Assembly: GCA_032622095.1 (NCBI GenBank)
Contig: CP136066.1
Coordinates: forward strand, 153,161,152 to 153,225,151
Direction: 5' to 3'
Source of the DNA: Siphonodentalium dalli
Lineage: Eukaryota; Mollusca; Scaphopoda; Gadilida; Siphonodentaliidae
Length of the DNA: 64,000 nucleotides
Each line of letters opens with the position of its first letter. Position 1 is the first letter of the stretch. Shown piece by piece: positions 1 to 11,590 of the stretch. The position numbers were made by a program, and so were the translations under genes. Under the pieces are notes generated by a model that made no database searches, had not been told where the DNA came from, and worked only from the letters and a program-made list of their open reading frames with translations.

Positions 1-739
1 TGTGAATAACTTAAGAATAAGTACAATGCTTTTATTAAATGCCGGGAAATAAAGTGTATTACTTCCAAAGTATTTAACTTCTAGAACTATTATTGACTTC
101 CCGTTGAATTATTATAATCATACTTTTAAATCCCGGTTTATGAATGTGATCAATTATTCCCACTCGATAACACCCTTGAAATAATGAGCTGCCCCATAAA
201 TTCGGTCGATAAAAAATAGCGCAGAATGATGCAATCATACCTTGCAATATAATGTTGGGCTGGGTTTTGTCCCAGGTAGCGAAGGAATACATTTTGTTTG
301 GAAATGACATGGGGAAAGAAGTGACATGAGTGAAGATTGAACAGTTTTTTCCAACTAAAAGATAATGCAACATGGGATGAATACACATAAAGGGCGTTGC
401 ATAAACTTGCACACGCCAATCATTGAAACGGACTAGTCATTTTAAAATTGTCGATGAGCACGTGCATGGGGTACACAACGTAAATCTTGAAATATATTCG
501 TGCCAATTTTGCGGATGACTTGGTAAACAGAATCCGCAACACTAGTAGCTACCTCAGCCCAATTTACAGCAACGCTGTCTCCTGACACAAACTTGCTACC
601 TCTTAATTATGATTTCGATGAAATACGGTGTATAGAAACGAAGTAATTTCTTTGTATCCCGACAAAGGAAAACCACAATATACTCAGTAATGTGCCTGTA
701 TGACATGTAACCGCGATAATACTGTCTTCAAGGTTTACC

Positions 740-1870
740 GATTATGGAAAAGAATGACGGTAACGGTAACGGTAGTGAAAATCTTACCGATTATAATCGG
801 TATACCGAAATACCGCCCAGCACTATGTCAAAGAGCATTCTCTCAAAGAAAACAAAATTTATATTCGAAGGACAAAAACTAGATGTAGTAATGAACTTTA
901 ACTATCTGGGCATAACGTTTACTAAATCTGGCTATTTTATGCCCGCGAAAAAAATGTTGGCTAATAAAGCCACAAGGGCCATGTATTCCATCATTGGAAA
1001 ATCCCGCAAACATTGCCTCTCAATAAGAAATCAACTTGACTTATTCGATACACACGTTGTACCAATACTTCTATATGGCTGCGAGGTATGGGGATAACGA
1101 TTTATTGGAGAGTGTTCAACTATGTAAAACACATACTTCGACTACGACCATCAACCCCAAATTGTATGATATATGGTGAAAGTGGGAAATTGCTTTTAAG
1201 TATATTGATTAAAACTAGAATGTTTAAATGCTGGTGCAAAGTCACAAATAGCGAACCTGAAAGATTTCCAAAAATTTAATGAATCTTAACGCAGACAATG
1301 TTATGCGATGCCAGAACAGATGAAAACATTTTCCCCTGTTTGAGTTGTATTCACGAGTTAATAGACAAATGTAATCTGCCGCATATATGGTGTGCAGGTC
1401 ATGCCACCAACATAGATCAGCTAGTATCATGTCTAAAATGTTGCCTTATTTCCGAACAAAGAGATGCTTGGGAACATGATATGAACAACACAAGTCGTGA
1501 TAAAATATACCGAATTTTCAAACACGACTTTGATTTTGAACCCTATCTTGATGTACTTAGCGACCATAACTGAACACTGTTCCGAACTAGTAACCATAAG
1601 TTACCAATAGAAACCGACGGTGGAACAATACCGAACGTAATGACCGCATTTGCGTGTTATACGATACAAGGTTAATTGGTGACGAATTTCACTACCTTCT
1701 CGTATGTAAAAAAATGACCAACGCCCGGCGCAGATTGTTACCAATGTTAACTGGCCGACGTCCTAATACAATATTGATGAGTGATTTACTCAACGACAAC
1801 AATGTAACACATCTCCGCAAGTTGTGCGAATTTATTAAGCTTGTAAATCGAGAAATGACCGAATAACTCA
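740..1870 (+). mobile_element. Degraded non-LTR retrotransposon, C-terminal part of ORF2
   Basis: Frames broken by stops and shifts carry pieces typical of LINE ORF2 ends: NYLGITFTKSGYF then LYGCEVWG (RT/thumb region, about 890-1,097), QRDAWEHDMNNTSRDKIYRI (about 1,455-1,515), TSNHKLPIE (about 1,590-1,615) and IGDEFHYLLVCKK (about 1,672-1,715). The upstream RT core and ORF1 are absent, so this is a 5'-truncated, decayed copy. Clade is not assigned. Confidence 0.8.
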
Positions 1871-2254
1871 GCTAGACAATAGGTCGAACAAGCAATATCA
1901 TAATTTGTGCAAGAACAGTACCGATATACGCATGCACATAGTTATTAATATATAATTATAAATATGTATATGTAAGCATATACAATAAATCTATTTAGTT
2001 GTATATGCTTATTTATATTTACAATATTCATATACATGTTACAGTGTTATACATATATGTAGCGATGAAGATTATGTAATGTAATCCATGTATACAACAT
2101 TTGTCACCCGGAAGTTCACATGCCTATCTACATATTGTATATATTTAACTGTTATTATCTGCATACCTATGTATGTATAGGTTCATGAGAAACTGATTGA
2201 GGATTGATAATGCCTTAATTTTAAAAACTAAAACATAGAAACAATTGCCAAGTA

Positions 2255-3879
2255 CAGTGATACCTCTCCAAACCGGACCCTCTTCAATCCGAACCCCTCT
2301 CCATTTCGAACGAATTGTTCGGTCCCGAATTTACCCAAGTGCATTGTCACTAATTATTACCTCTGTAATCCGAAACCTCTGTACTCCAAATACCGGACAG
2401 CTTTATTAGTCCGTAAGTGAACAAATACAAAGCAATCAGTTAAATGGTAATGATGTGAACGTTTCCACATTTGAGTTGACCTGTGTCTGACCTCGATCAC
2501 CGTCAGTGACAACAGTTAGTTACAAACGGATGAAGTGTTCCTGGTACATTAATCAATTTATTGTCCCCTAAAAAATTTATTTTTGAGGGACTATAGAAAC
2601 GGGCTCCGTCCGTCCGTCCATCACACTTTTGAGTACCTTCATGGTGTAATCATCTCCTCCTACAGATTTCATCCCAGAGATGTGAAACTTCAGAATATTG
2701 TTGCTCATATATTAAAGATGTGCAACATGTATATAGATGACGGAAAAATTATTTTTTGACGGAGTTATTAACCATTTTCGACTTAGAAAATTTCAACATT
2801 TTTTATAATTTTCTGTATGAGGGTATCTTCATGGTGTAATCAACTCCTACAGTTTTTATCCTAGAGATTTGAATCTTCAGAATATTGTTGCCCATATATT
2901 TAAGATGTGCAACATGTATATAGATGACGGAAAAAATATTTTTTTACAGAGTTATTAACCCTTTTCTGTATGAGGGTACCTTCATGGTGTAAAATTTCAA
3001 ATTTTTTTTTAATTTCTTCAACAAAGAGGCATCGACTTGCCATGTTTTCGGGGGACACTGTGGTCAGCTGACCTTTTATTTACAAATAAAAACTAATATA
3101 ATGCCTGAGAATAAAAAGACACTGCCGTATTTATATTTTATCTTATTCTAAATAAATTCGGAAAGCGATACCAGACGAACGCGCGTGCACACAGGTAATG
3201 TATTTCGACTATTGAATAAGCGTACCAATTTAATTAGCGGTCTTTTGTATCGGCAAAGCTTTGAAACGGATTAAAACAACAGGTGTCTAATTAGATGCGC
3301 CTAAACCAGAATTGGTTACTGCACTGCACCACCTTCAGATACATGCAGATATAAATAGATACATGTTTGCTTATATCACAAACTGATTGAACAATGGTGA
3401 CTTCACAGGTAATTAGAGCAGTGACACGTGCTGGAATGGCTCTTTGTTTTTACAATAATTGTCCAAACTAAACACTAATTCGCTAAAAGTACAGGACGTG
3501 GTTTATTGTTACCATCACAGTTTTATTAAATCAAATTATCACCATTAATGAGCCGTCGGGAAAACCATAGCTCAGAGTTCAAATCTACCGTCAACATTTT
3601 CAAAAACCGCGATTCACCGTAAAATGTATCGTTTCCTGGTTTATCTATACATATATTTATTTCTTATTATAGCATGTTTATCTATTGCAATTTATGTTTA
3701 TTTTGTAGTTTATTAAATAAAGTTTAAGTAATCAGTAATGAGGTGTTCGGGTCTCGATAACTCTTACTAACGGCGGCAATATATTCCAATGGTTTTGCAA
3801 TTTTTCTGTAAACCGAACACCTCTATAAACCGAACAGAAGGGCCGATCCGAAGGGTGTTCGGTTTAGAGTGTTTTACTG
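2255..3879. mobile_element. pogo/Tc1-mariner-like non-autonomous element
   Basis: Inverted ends CAGTGATACCTCTCCAAACC and a matching right end finishing TTTTACTG are flanked on both sides by TA, the target duplication of Tc1/mariner. No transposase frame is visible. A separate roughly 520-bp repeat is nested at 2,562-3,083. Confidence 0.68.
2562..3083 (+). repeat. About 520-bp repeat with 5' palindrome and GTCC tract, copy 1
   Basis: It starts with an inverted GTCCCC...GGGAC palindrome, followed by a GTCC tandem tract and the phrase 'ACCTTCATGGTGTAATCA', which itself recurs three times inside. It ends GGTCAGCTGACCTTTTATTT. A second copy in reverse orientation is at 56,084-56,608. Confidence 0.75.
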
Positions 3880-3959
3880 TACAAATAAACTGTTTTCATA
3901 ACCTAACCTCAATGTAACTAGCTCAACTTCAAAGAGATGTATTCTAGTGATGTCGCCAC

Positions 3960-4345
3960 CATGTCGGTTCCGGTATGCACTTTCTGTAATAATGCATTCA
4001 GCATCTGTATTCTTGCAAGGATATCAAATAAAGGTGTCCACTAAAATTCGTTATTGATATCCCAACAAGATGGAGAGAAGGTTTTTTTTACATCTCTATA
4101 ATTTTATACTCATGAATCATGTGTATAAAAGTATAGAGATGTAAAAAAAACCTTCTCTCCATCTTGTTGGGATATCAATAACGAATATCATGATGATATG
4201 TGTCCTGGGGTATGGTAGCAGGGGAAATCTGGGCTGGGGGAATGGGACCCTCAAAATTTAAATCAACTGGTGGTTCAACAGGGAAAACTTGGCTAGGGGA
4301 ACGGGGCCATTGAGGGGATCCCATGCCAGTATAGTGGAAACCCTG
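3960..4345. mobile_element. hAT-like remnant interrupted by a hairpin MITE (4047-4185)
   Basis: The right end GTGGAAACCCTG at about 4,334-4,345 and upstream sequence resemble the reverse complement of the hAT-like element at 44,220. Inserted inside, 4,047-4,185 is a near-perfect hairpin with arms of about 60 bp that starts TTCGTTATTGATATCCC. Confidence 0.55.
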
Positions 4346-4562
4346 TGATGCGGCAAGAATTATTTATCAATGAACAAATTGTAATGATTCCGCCAACGAC
4401 AAGTCATTGAATATGGTTCATATATAAGAATAACATTGAGAGGTGCCAATTTGGATATAAATTTGTGAGAATAACAAATTTGATCTAAATTATTCTCTAG
4501 TCCCATCCAGCGGAGTATTCCACATAAATTTAAGCATATCGAACCTGCTTCATGTTTTCCAG

Positions 4563-4614
4563 ACTGAAAATAAAAGAGGAAATTGAAAAGGACAAGCGAG
4601 AAAGGGCAGCAAAA
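4563..4614 (+). CDS. UBXN1: UBXN1 exon: end of charged coiled-coil region
   Basis: The acceptor is ttttccag and the donor gtaagt. The exon gives one base of an Arg codon plus 17 codons (LKIKEEIEKDKRERAAK) and ends in phase 0. It aligns with the vertebrate segment just before the Pro-rich linker. Confidence 0.8.
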
Positions 4615-7600
4615 GTAAGTGTAGAAAAATGCTTTGTTAATTATCTTTTATCTATCAGAATGGGTGGAAGCAGTGGCTCAGTATGCTATTTTCACTGCTT
4701 CATACTAGTATGTGCGTGAAAAAAATATCATTTGTTATCAAAATGGCCATGTTACGATCAGAATGACATATTGCGATGTCCCTCAATTCAGATCTAGCTT
4801 GAATATCGGTCCTGATTTTGTCCCATGTTGGGAGTCAAACCAACGTCAACCTAGTCTAGCTCAGACTGAATCCACTACCTAATCACCTTGGCTATGGGGG
4901 CATCCTTAAAAAAGAAAGACCTTTCACTGATAGTTAACCTTTCCATGACTGGAGTTTCGTGAAATTTTATGAAAATCCTATGCCAATTTATTCTCTTATA
5001 TATGCAAGGCTCCCATTGAATCTATAGGGAATTTATAGGAAGCAAGCCTGCAATTAGTGTATCTGTCATTGCAGAATGAGGTCCCCAGAGGGTGAATTTA
5101 GTGATGCTATACTGCACAGTGGGCTAGCATCACCAAATTCACCTTCTGGGGACCTCATTTTCCTTAGGCCTCATCTTCTGGGAATATCTGGTCTCAAATT
5201 GACATTGTTTTTAGTTACTTTCTTCCTTCTCTTTAGTTTCTATGTCCATAATTTGCAAAAGATCATATGCATAATCGAAGTAACTAATCCGTGAACATCA
5301 CCAACTTCAACTGGGGAAGTTCAATCTGATCTTAGGTCTCCCATAGCAGTTGAGACCTGAGCAGAATGAGGTTCCCAGAGGGTGAATTTGGTGACACTAG
5401 CCCGCCATGTGGGATAGCATCACTAAATTCACCCTCTAGGGACCTCATTCTGCAAATGACAGACACACTATTTGCAGACTTGGCTCTTGAGCACTCACAT
5501 TCTGTATAATCGTATGTAAGCCAGCTATTACTTTACAAGAATATAAGTTCTTCTCACTGTTTTTATAGTTTCAGACTTCACCAAAGCCAACAGAAGTTTC
5601 TCCACAGCTAGCTCCCCAGGCAGCATCACCACCTCCGACCACCGAGAAGAAAGAATACACTGATTGTCGACTACAAGTGAGTCTATAGAAAATAATGTGG
5701 GGAATCATGTGGTTTTGAGGTTGGTGAGTACCACACATTCAAAATGACTGAGGTGAGGGCAAACACACAAAAACATATTATATGAGGTACTGACAATTGA
5801 TAGCTTATTTGTTCCGAAATACTCAGTAGTTTTCTATAACATTCTGAGCAAAGTTGCCAGTCAGTGGTTCATGGAATACACCAGAATACTTCGACTGAGA
5901 ACTTTGGTCAGAATGAAGAGCAAACAACTGTGCGTTTGGAAACAAATGGGGTATCAGCTTGTTAGAAAAACAAAGTATAGCATATGCTCGTAGCTGCCAA
6001 AATATTATGTAATATGTTATATTGTAGTTACCCTTTTCCTCATTTCTAGTCGCGTTTGCGATCACCTTGGCATTTTGAATGCGTGATACTCATCAAGTCG
6101 AAACCAAGTGATTTCCCACCGTGGAAAAGCAATGTGGTGACATGTGTATTCTATATAACCATTTCTTTACTCAGTTATAAAATTATACCTTACTTATTTC
6201 CAACTGATGTTATGTCAGGCATGAAATTCCAACTGTTGGACAATTTTGGCCAAAGTTGGGAGGATGAGACAGCCACCCAAGCCTGCAAATAGTGTGTCTG
6301 TCATTTGCAGAATGAGGTCCCCAGAGGGTGAATTTAGTGACACTATCCCGCACTGTGGGCTAGTATCACCAAATGTCCAAATAATGGTGTGTCAGGCATG
6401 AAATTTCCAACTGTTGAAAATTTTGGCCAAAGATGGGGGGGGGGGGGTGTCTAACAAACTTGAGGACTCACTTGCCAAATATTTTAACAAATTAAAATAT
6501 TTTTGGCCAAATGCAAATTATTTTTTGCATGCAGCAGCATGAACCTTCAATCCAGTTTGAAACAAACCTACAGCCATATTATGGCACCACTGAAGTGGAA
6601 ATTAAATATACTTTAAAATAAATTGATATTTTCGTTTCAGATTCGACTTACAAATGGTGAAGGGTTAACTCAGACATTCAGTGCTCGTGAGCCGTTAGCT
6701 GCAGTTCGTTTGTACGTAGAAATGAACAGGTCTGACGGCAGTTCTCCATTCTCGCTGATGACTTCCTTTCCTAGGAAAGTGTTCAATTCAGAGGACATGG
6801 ATAAACCTCTAATAGAGTTGGGTGAGTTACTTATAGTATTTGCTTCCCTTGCTAAGGTACGTTAGGCCAAAATTAGCTGTCACAGTGAAATTAAACCTCT
6901 GCGCGGTCTTTCCTCCACCTATAAAACTGACATTGTGACATGGCCTAGTGCTTAAAAACGACGATAAACCCATATAAAACAAATACACTTACTGCCTGCC
7001 TTGGGGTGGAATAGCGAGCAATATTTTCCCCAGGTGGTGTCACGATCGAGGGAAAATGGCGCTCGCTATTCCACCCCAAGGCAGTCAATAGGTGTGTTAT
7101 GATATATGACAAAAATCTCGCCTCGCACCAGATTGTGACGTCAACAGGTGGATAAATAGTTCGAACATTATAGACCACGAGAGAGCAAAATTGTGGCCTT
7201 GCGCCAGAATCGTGACAATTCTGGCATCGCGCCAGATTGTGATATTGGCAGGTGGGAATTAGTTCAAATACTATAGACCGAATGATAGTTCGCTCACTGG
7301 GCATTGGTCAAAACTACTACTCTCTGACACTTGATGGCGCTTCATTCAATAAAAAGACAGTATGCCCACGTATGATAATTCTCGTATTTAGTCAAAGCCG
7401 TAAGCATCCTCTATCTACCTATTTTTATCACCATAACCACGCAGGCATGTGATAAAAGGAAGAATTACTTTATAACAAATCACCACGGCCCTTAACTTTT
7501 CCATGGGGCATATATTATTAGTCATCTTCGGCAACGTCTGGAGATCAGAGATTTATACCTGGATGCCGATGGGTTCAAAAAGAGAAATCTAGTTCATTGG

Positions 7601-9174
7601 TTCTCTGATTAATTCACACCAATAAGAATAATTCAGTAGTAGAAATAAGGATCTGGCTTCAGGTGACATCAAACTTGGCGTGCGAGAGCGATGTCACAAT
7701 TGGTGGAAACTACCAGTTCAAGGGTCATTCATATACCCCTGCTGTTTCGCACATGTTCACTTATAACCCGCTTTCAAGGGTGATGGGGGTCATGGTGATA
7801 TAAATGTGGCGTTGTAGCCAATCAGATTGCTAGTTACAGGGTTCCCGCGGGTCCTCGAAAACCCTTGAATTTAAAAATCATTGTTCAAGGGCCCTTGAAA
7901 CCCTTGATTTCCAGTACCAGCCCTTGAATGTGAACCTAATATATAAACACAAGATAGAAGGTATACACCAGGTTATAACGTAATGCGAACGCACGATGTC
8001 AACTCGCATAGAAACATACGGAACACAGTGACCTAATGACCTTTGACCAACTGACATAGAATGTAAATAGTGGCTATTACGCGCTATGAATTTCACACTG
8101 TTTACAGTAGTAACAATCGATCGAGTAATTATGTATTGCTCATTGTGATTGGTCAATGACTATCCCCTCCAGCTATTGACAAATCAAATTGCGCGTAACA
8201 TATCCGAAGTCGGCTGAAAAAAAACAGCGTGTTACCAATGCTCGAAATAGAAATATCTTATTGGGTACATGGTGACAGGTCATTATTTCCATCAGTTGTT
8301 TTTCAAGAATAGAATCAGGTCTTAAACCGTAGTTAATCCTATTCTCTTCCCAAAAATAACTTTATTGATGAAATCTATACTATATAGCTCAAATTAACAA
8401 TGGTAATTGAAGATGGTGGTTTTTGTATTGATGACTTTCCAACCAGAACCATTTCTAAACATGGGACTCTATCACATAGAGCCAGAACACAACACGCATC
8501 CTATTCGAGAATCTTTTATCGAATGAGTTGTGGGCAGTGTAAGATATATTTCACGATAGCGGAGCTGGAGTGAATTATGAATATGTGCCTTCCGCAAAGA
8601 GTTTGATAAAAGATTGTAGATTATGATGCAAGTTGTGTTTTGTATTAATTTCACACCCTTGTGTGGATAAATTTAATTCAATCCATGACTGTGACTACCA
8701 TTGATACTAAAACTACCTTTACTGTGATTTATGGCTAATGAAAAACCAGTAATTAGATGTGCATCACCTAAGAGGATTGTTAACATTATGGCTTGTGTTC
8801 CTCTTGATGTATACAACAATATGTATTCAATGGTTGTTATCCGAATAAACACAGCACCCTACTTTTTCCAGGTTACAGGCTTTCCTCCCCGAATACTCCT
8901 TGAAAACCCTTGAATTTCATATGAAAATAGCTGCAAGAACCCTGAGTTACAACTGGATGTGGGGACAAAATGTTCTAAACCATAGAAGCAGGAAAACAGC
9001 TTACAGCCATGTGTAGGTTCAATGTTAAGGTTTATACAGGTACCGTAACTGCAGTATGATCTTTGGTCATATTTTCGACAAACTATATGATGTTTTACTG
9101 TTTTCAAGAGACTTTCTTGTATTTATTTTTCAGGTTTAGTACCATCTGCAGTACTGATTGTGACAAAAACGTAG
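4563..9174 (+). CDS. UBXN1: UBXN1-like UBX-domain protein, 3' part (4 exons: 4563-4614, 5569-5676, 6641-6821, 9134-9174)
   Basis: Family knowledge: UBXN1 (SAKS1) is a soluble adaptor that binds p97/VCP through a C-terminal UBX domain and ubiquitin through an N-terminal UBA domain, acting in ubiquitin-dependent protein turnover. Seen: four exons with GT-AG junctions join in one frame. They give the end of a charged helix (LKIKEEIEKDKRERAAK), a Pro-rich linker ending KKEYTDCRLQ, a full UBX domain starting IRLTNGEGLTQTF with the p97-contact loop FPR (in SFPRKVF), and the conserved end GLVPSAVLIVTKT followed by TAG. This matches the vertebrate order coiled coil, linker, UBX, short tail. The UBA and most of the coiled coil are missing; no matching exon was found in 1-4,562, so they should lie left of the window. 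The last intron (about 2.3 kb) holds hairpins and a hAT-like element. Identity is strong; separation from close paralogues rests on the tail and linker. Confidence 0.88.
4934..5483. repeat. TTAA-type MITE fragment (4934-5040) abutting a composite double-hairpin element (5042-5483)
   Basis: The composite consists of two foldbacks built on AGAATGAGGTCCCCAGAGG and TTTAGTGATGCTA joined by about 200 bp ending GGCCTCA...GTTGAGACC. The outer ends are CTGCAAATAGTGTGTCTGTC and its inverse. The same layout recurs at 20,020, 34,155, 57,311 and 62,085. Confidence 0.75.
5569..5676 (+). CDS. UBXN1: UBXN1 exon: Pro-rich linker, with two possible 3' splice sites
   Basis: The exon gives (FQ)TSPKPTEVSPQL, a Pro/Ala stretch, then KKEYTDCRLQ before donor gtgagt. 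Two acceptors six bases apart (ttatag at 5568 and tttcag at 5574) both keep frame, so the protein may or may not carry FQ. I chose the upstream site because vertebrate UBXN1 has an aromatic residue after the Lys at this joint; either is possible. Confidence 0.75.
6279..6372. repeat. Half copy of the GAGGTCCCC hairpin family
   Basis: The left arm is intact, but the right arm is lost after the loop. It is flanked by a roughly 50-bp imperfect direct duplication (about 6,212-6,260 and 6,386-6,436) containing TCAGGCATGAAATT. Poly-G of 13 follows at about 6,436. Confidence 0.65.
6641..6821 (+). CDS. UBXN1: UBXN1 exon: UBX domain core
   Basis: Sixty codons plus one base follow acceptor gtttcag and precede donor gtgagt. 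They encode the ubiquitin-fold UBX core: the first strand IRLTNGEG, the AAVRLYVE helix, and the FPR loop that inserts into p97. The frame continues into the terminal exon as Gly. Confidence 0.88.
6990..7086. repeat. Hairpin MITE in UBXN1 last intron
   Basis: Arms CTTGGGGTGGAATAGCGAGC (left, inside 6,991-7,019) and their inverse at 7,061-7,085 enclose about 40 bp. Just downstream a roughly 55-bp direct repeat built on GCCAGATTGTGA occurs at about 7,127 and 7,228. Confidence 0.7.
7837..8944. mobile_element. hAT-like non-autonomous element with 5-bp flanking repeat
   Basis: The ends are CAGGGTTCCCGCGG and AAGAACCCTG, both directly flanked by AGTTA. Subterminal CCTTGAAAACCCTTGAA phrases repeat near both ends. 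No transposase frame is present. An internal 70-bp piece (about 8,480-8,545) recurs at about 47,548-47,615. Confidence 0.65.
9134..9174 (+). CDS. UBXN1: UBXN1 terminal exon
   Basis: After acceptor tttttcag, the exon gives LVPSAVLIVTKT and TAG. This is the last strand of the UBX fold and almost matches the vertebrate C-terminus, which makes the gene call secure although the exon is tiny. Confidence 0.85.
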
Positions 9175-9736
9175 CATGACTTTCGGAAATGTTTTGTGCT
9201 GAACCAAAACAATATGCTTTATGTGCTTGAGAAGACTGATAACTTTGAATCTAGCAGCACTCCCATCTGACTGAAAGAAACCGCTACAAAGCATGAATTT
9301 GATCAAAGAAAAAGTTGAAGTATGATTCATTCGAGGAATAACTTTATGAGAAGACGCATCTATTTAAATTACAGTTACATAGTCATTTTCGAACAGCAGG
9401 CTAGAGCTGGCAACAGCCTATTATAGTTTGATGGGGAATGGAACTCTGTATATTGGACACGGAATTACCAACTGCTGCATTAGCTTTCTGAACACATCGA
9501 CACCCTCTGTTTTGGATACGAATCAGACACTATGCATAGAGTGTACTCAATACAGCATCATACACTGTTCCATACACATTTATTTAAATAATGCATAGAT
9601 ATATCTCATCCTGTGTGTACATCATAGGCACTACTGTAATGTTTTTGTCTTTGATAAAAATTATTGAACTTGAATCGGATGAAATGTTTTAATTAGGGGG
9701 ATGGATGTTTGAAATATTTCAACAGTTACAAACTTA

Positions 9737-10083
9737 GGCCTGTTTTATACGACGAGCCAGACACGGGTCGCGCCGGCCTAATCAGTGTGAAAATGATAAA
9801 GTCCAAGATAGTGCGACTGATGTATGATGCATAAAATCAACTGGCTCATCCGAATTTCTCCGACATGACCCCGATGTGCAACACATCTGGTGCTGACCGT
9901 CCGTGGCTCGACGCTGTGTTATATGACGGGGCGTGCTAAGATGATTGAGGGAAAACCACTCCCCATTTAGGACCCCTTTGGTGCAGAGCGTGTGCAATTT
10001 GAAATTTTCGGTGTCATTATGTCACCTCTGAGTTATCCTAGTGCGACCCGTGTCTGGCATCTCATATAAAACAGCATCGGGCC
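9737..10083. repeat. MITE with about 37-bp terminal inverted repeats
   Basis: The left end GGCCTGTTTTATACGA then GCCAGACACGGGTCGC is inverted at the right as GCGACCCGTGTCTGGC then TATAAAACAGCATCGGGCC. A related GTTATATGACGGGGCG phrase lies inside. Superfamily unassigned. Confidence 0.75.
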
Positions 10084-11345
10084 AGAGACGTGCTGACTTT
10101 TGTAACATAATGTTGTCAATATACATTGAAGGCAATGGTACAGTAAGCAGTACTATGGGGACATTCATGTATTGACTGACAAAGGACGTTTCACGAAATT
10201 CGGGCCCATTACTAGTGATGTATTGTTTTTATGGTTTATCGGTTTTCTTTTGGTTTTATTTCAAAACCAAACTGCAACCGATATATTCTAAAAAACCTAT
10301 TCTTCCAGTTTCAATTAACCGACACCTCTGGTCGTTTTTCCAAGACTTGTGGTTAGAATGCACTTTTGTCCGCAGCTGCTGTTTGCCACCACTATATAGC
10401 AGTTTCAATTTGGAATATTTGGGTGTCATAAGGGCAATATTTAAACACATACTGCCACAAAGACTATGGAAATCACTGGAAAATGGCCAGAAATATAATG
10501 CCATAACATGTATATTATACCATCTGCACATTGCATATAGCCATACCGGTAGGTGTATTCAATGAGTAAAACCATAATCGAAATCATTGCCTGGTTTTTC
10601 TACAAAAACCATACCGAAACCAAAACGGAAATGAAATTCAAAACTGCACATCAATACCCATTACACCCATTTTTAACTTATATTTACCTGATAACTATAT
10701 TATCAATTAATGTTGTTTTATATTTTAATATTTCATAACTTCAACAAAAGGTGTGAAGAACAATTGAAAGGAAAATTTAGACCAGCATGTGTGGAAAACA
10801 TTGTTCATATGCTAGAAAGGTGTCGTAGTAAATAACAAGAAGACACCATTGTGATTATTGGTGTAAGAACACACCAACTTTGGGACAAATAAATTGTAAA
10901 AATATTGGAAAAGTGGAAGGAATATGTACTAGTATATGCAATTATTGTTTTTGCGAGAATGTCCAGTTGTCCAATAAGCTACAACACAAATTGTCAGCTC
11001 AAAACGAGTGCCAGTGAATTTATTTTGGACATTAGCTACAATATTCACCATTGGGGATTTCTGGGACAATTTTTATTCAATTTATTGTTCATTATGTTTA
11101 CAATGTATCTTCTATTAAATTATTGAAATTTCATTCTATTATCAGTTCCCTTCCCCAATTAACCTCAGTACAATTTGGTCTCACATTTATTTTTCTGATA
11201 TGCTTTAATTGATTTGATTGGAATCCTTGTCAACTTTGAATGCTGTATCATTTCAGTGGGCTATGTGCCGGGGTACTCATTTATCAGTTGATTCACTGAA
11301 ATAATCACACGCCACTTTAAATAGGACCAAAGGCATTTGCAGTGG

Positions 11346-11590
11346 TTAACCCTTTCATGATGGAAGCTGCGCTGGTGCAACATTAAAGATCCTGTGCCAG
11401 TGCATTCTCTTATATATTTGATTCTCCAATAGGGAGCCTCATATATATAAGAGAATGCATTGTTAGGCCATTGTATTCTCTTATATATATGAGGCTCCCT
11501 ATAGTATGGGAGACTCACATATATAACATTGCATTGGCAGAAGGTTTTTGCAAAATTTCAGGAAGCTCCAGTCATGGAAGGGTTCTTTAA
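11346..11590. repeat. TTAA MITE, CCCTTTCATGA family
   Basis: It opens TTAACCCTTTCATGA and ends TCATGGAAGGGTTC. It holds two internal foldbacks of the form TGCATTCTCTTATATATG...CATATATAAGAGAATGCA. TTAA flanks with CCYTTT ends fit piggyBac-type MITEs (inference). Confidence 0.75.

Noticed and set aside
1-700. Upstream UBXN1 exons or another gene
   Set aside because: The two - strand frames at 74-419 overlap each other, lack similarity to UBA or coiled-coil sequence, and show no splice logic.
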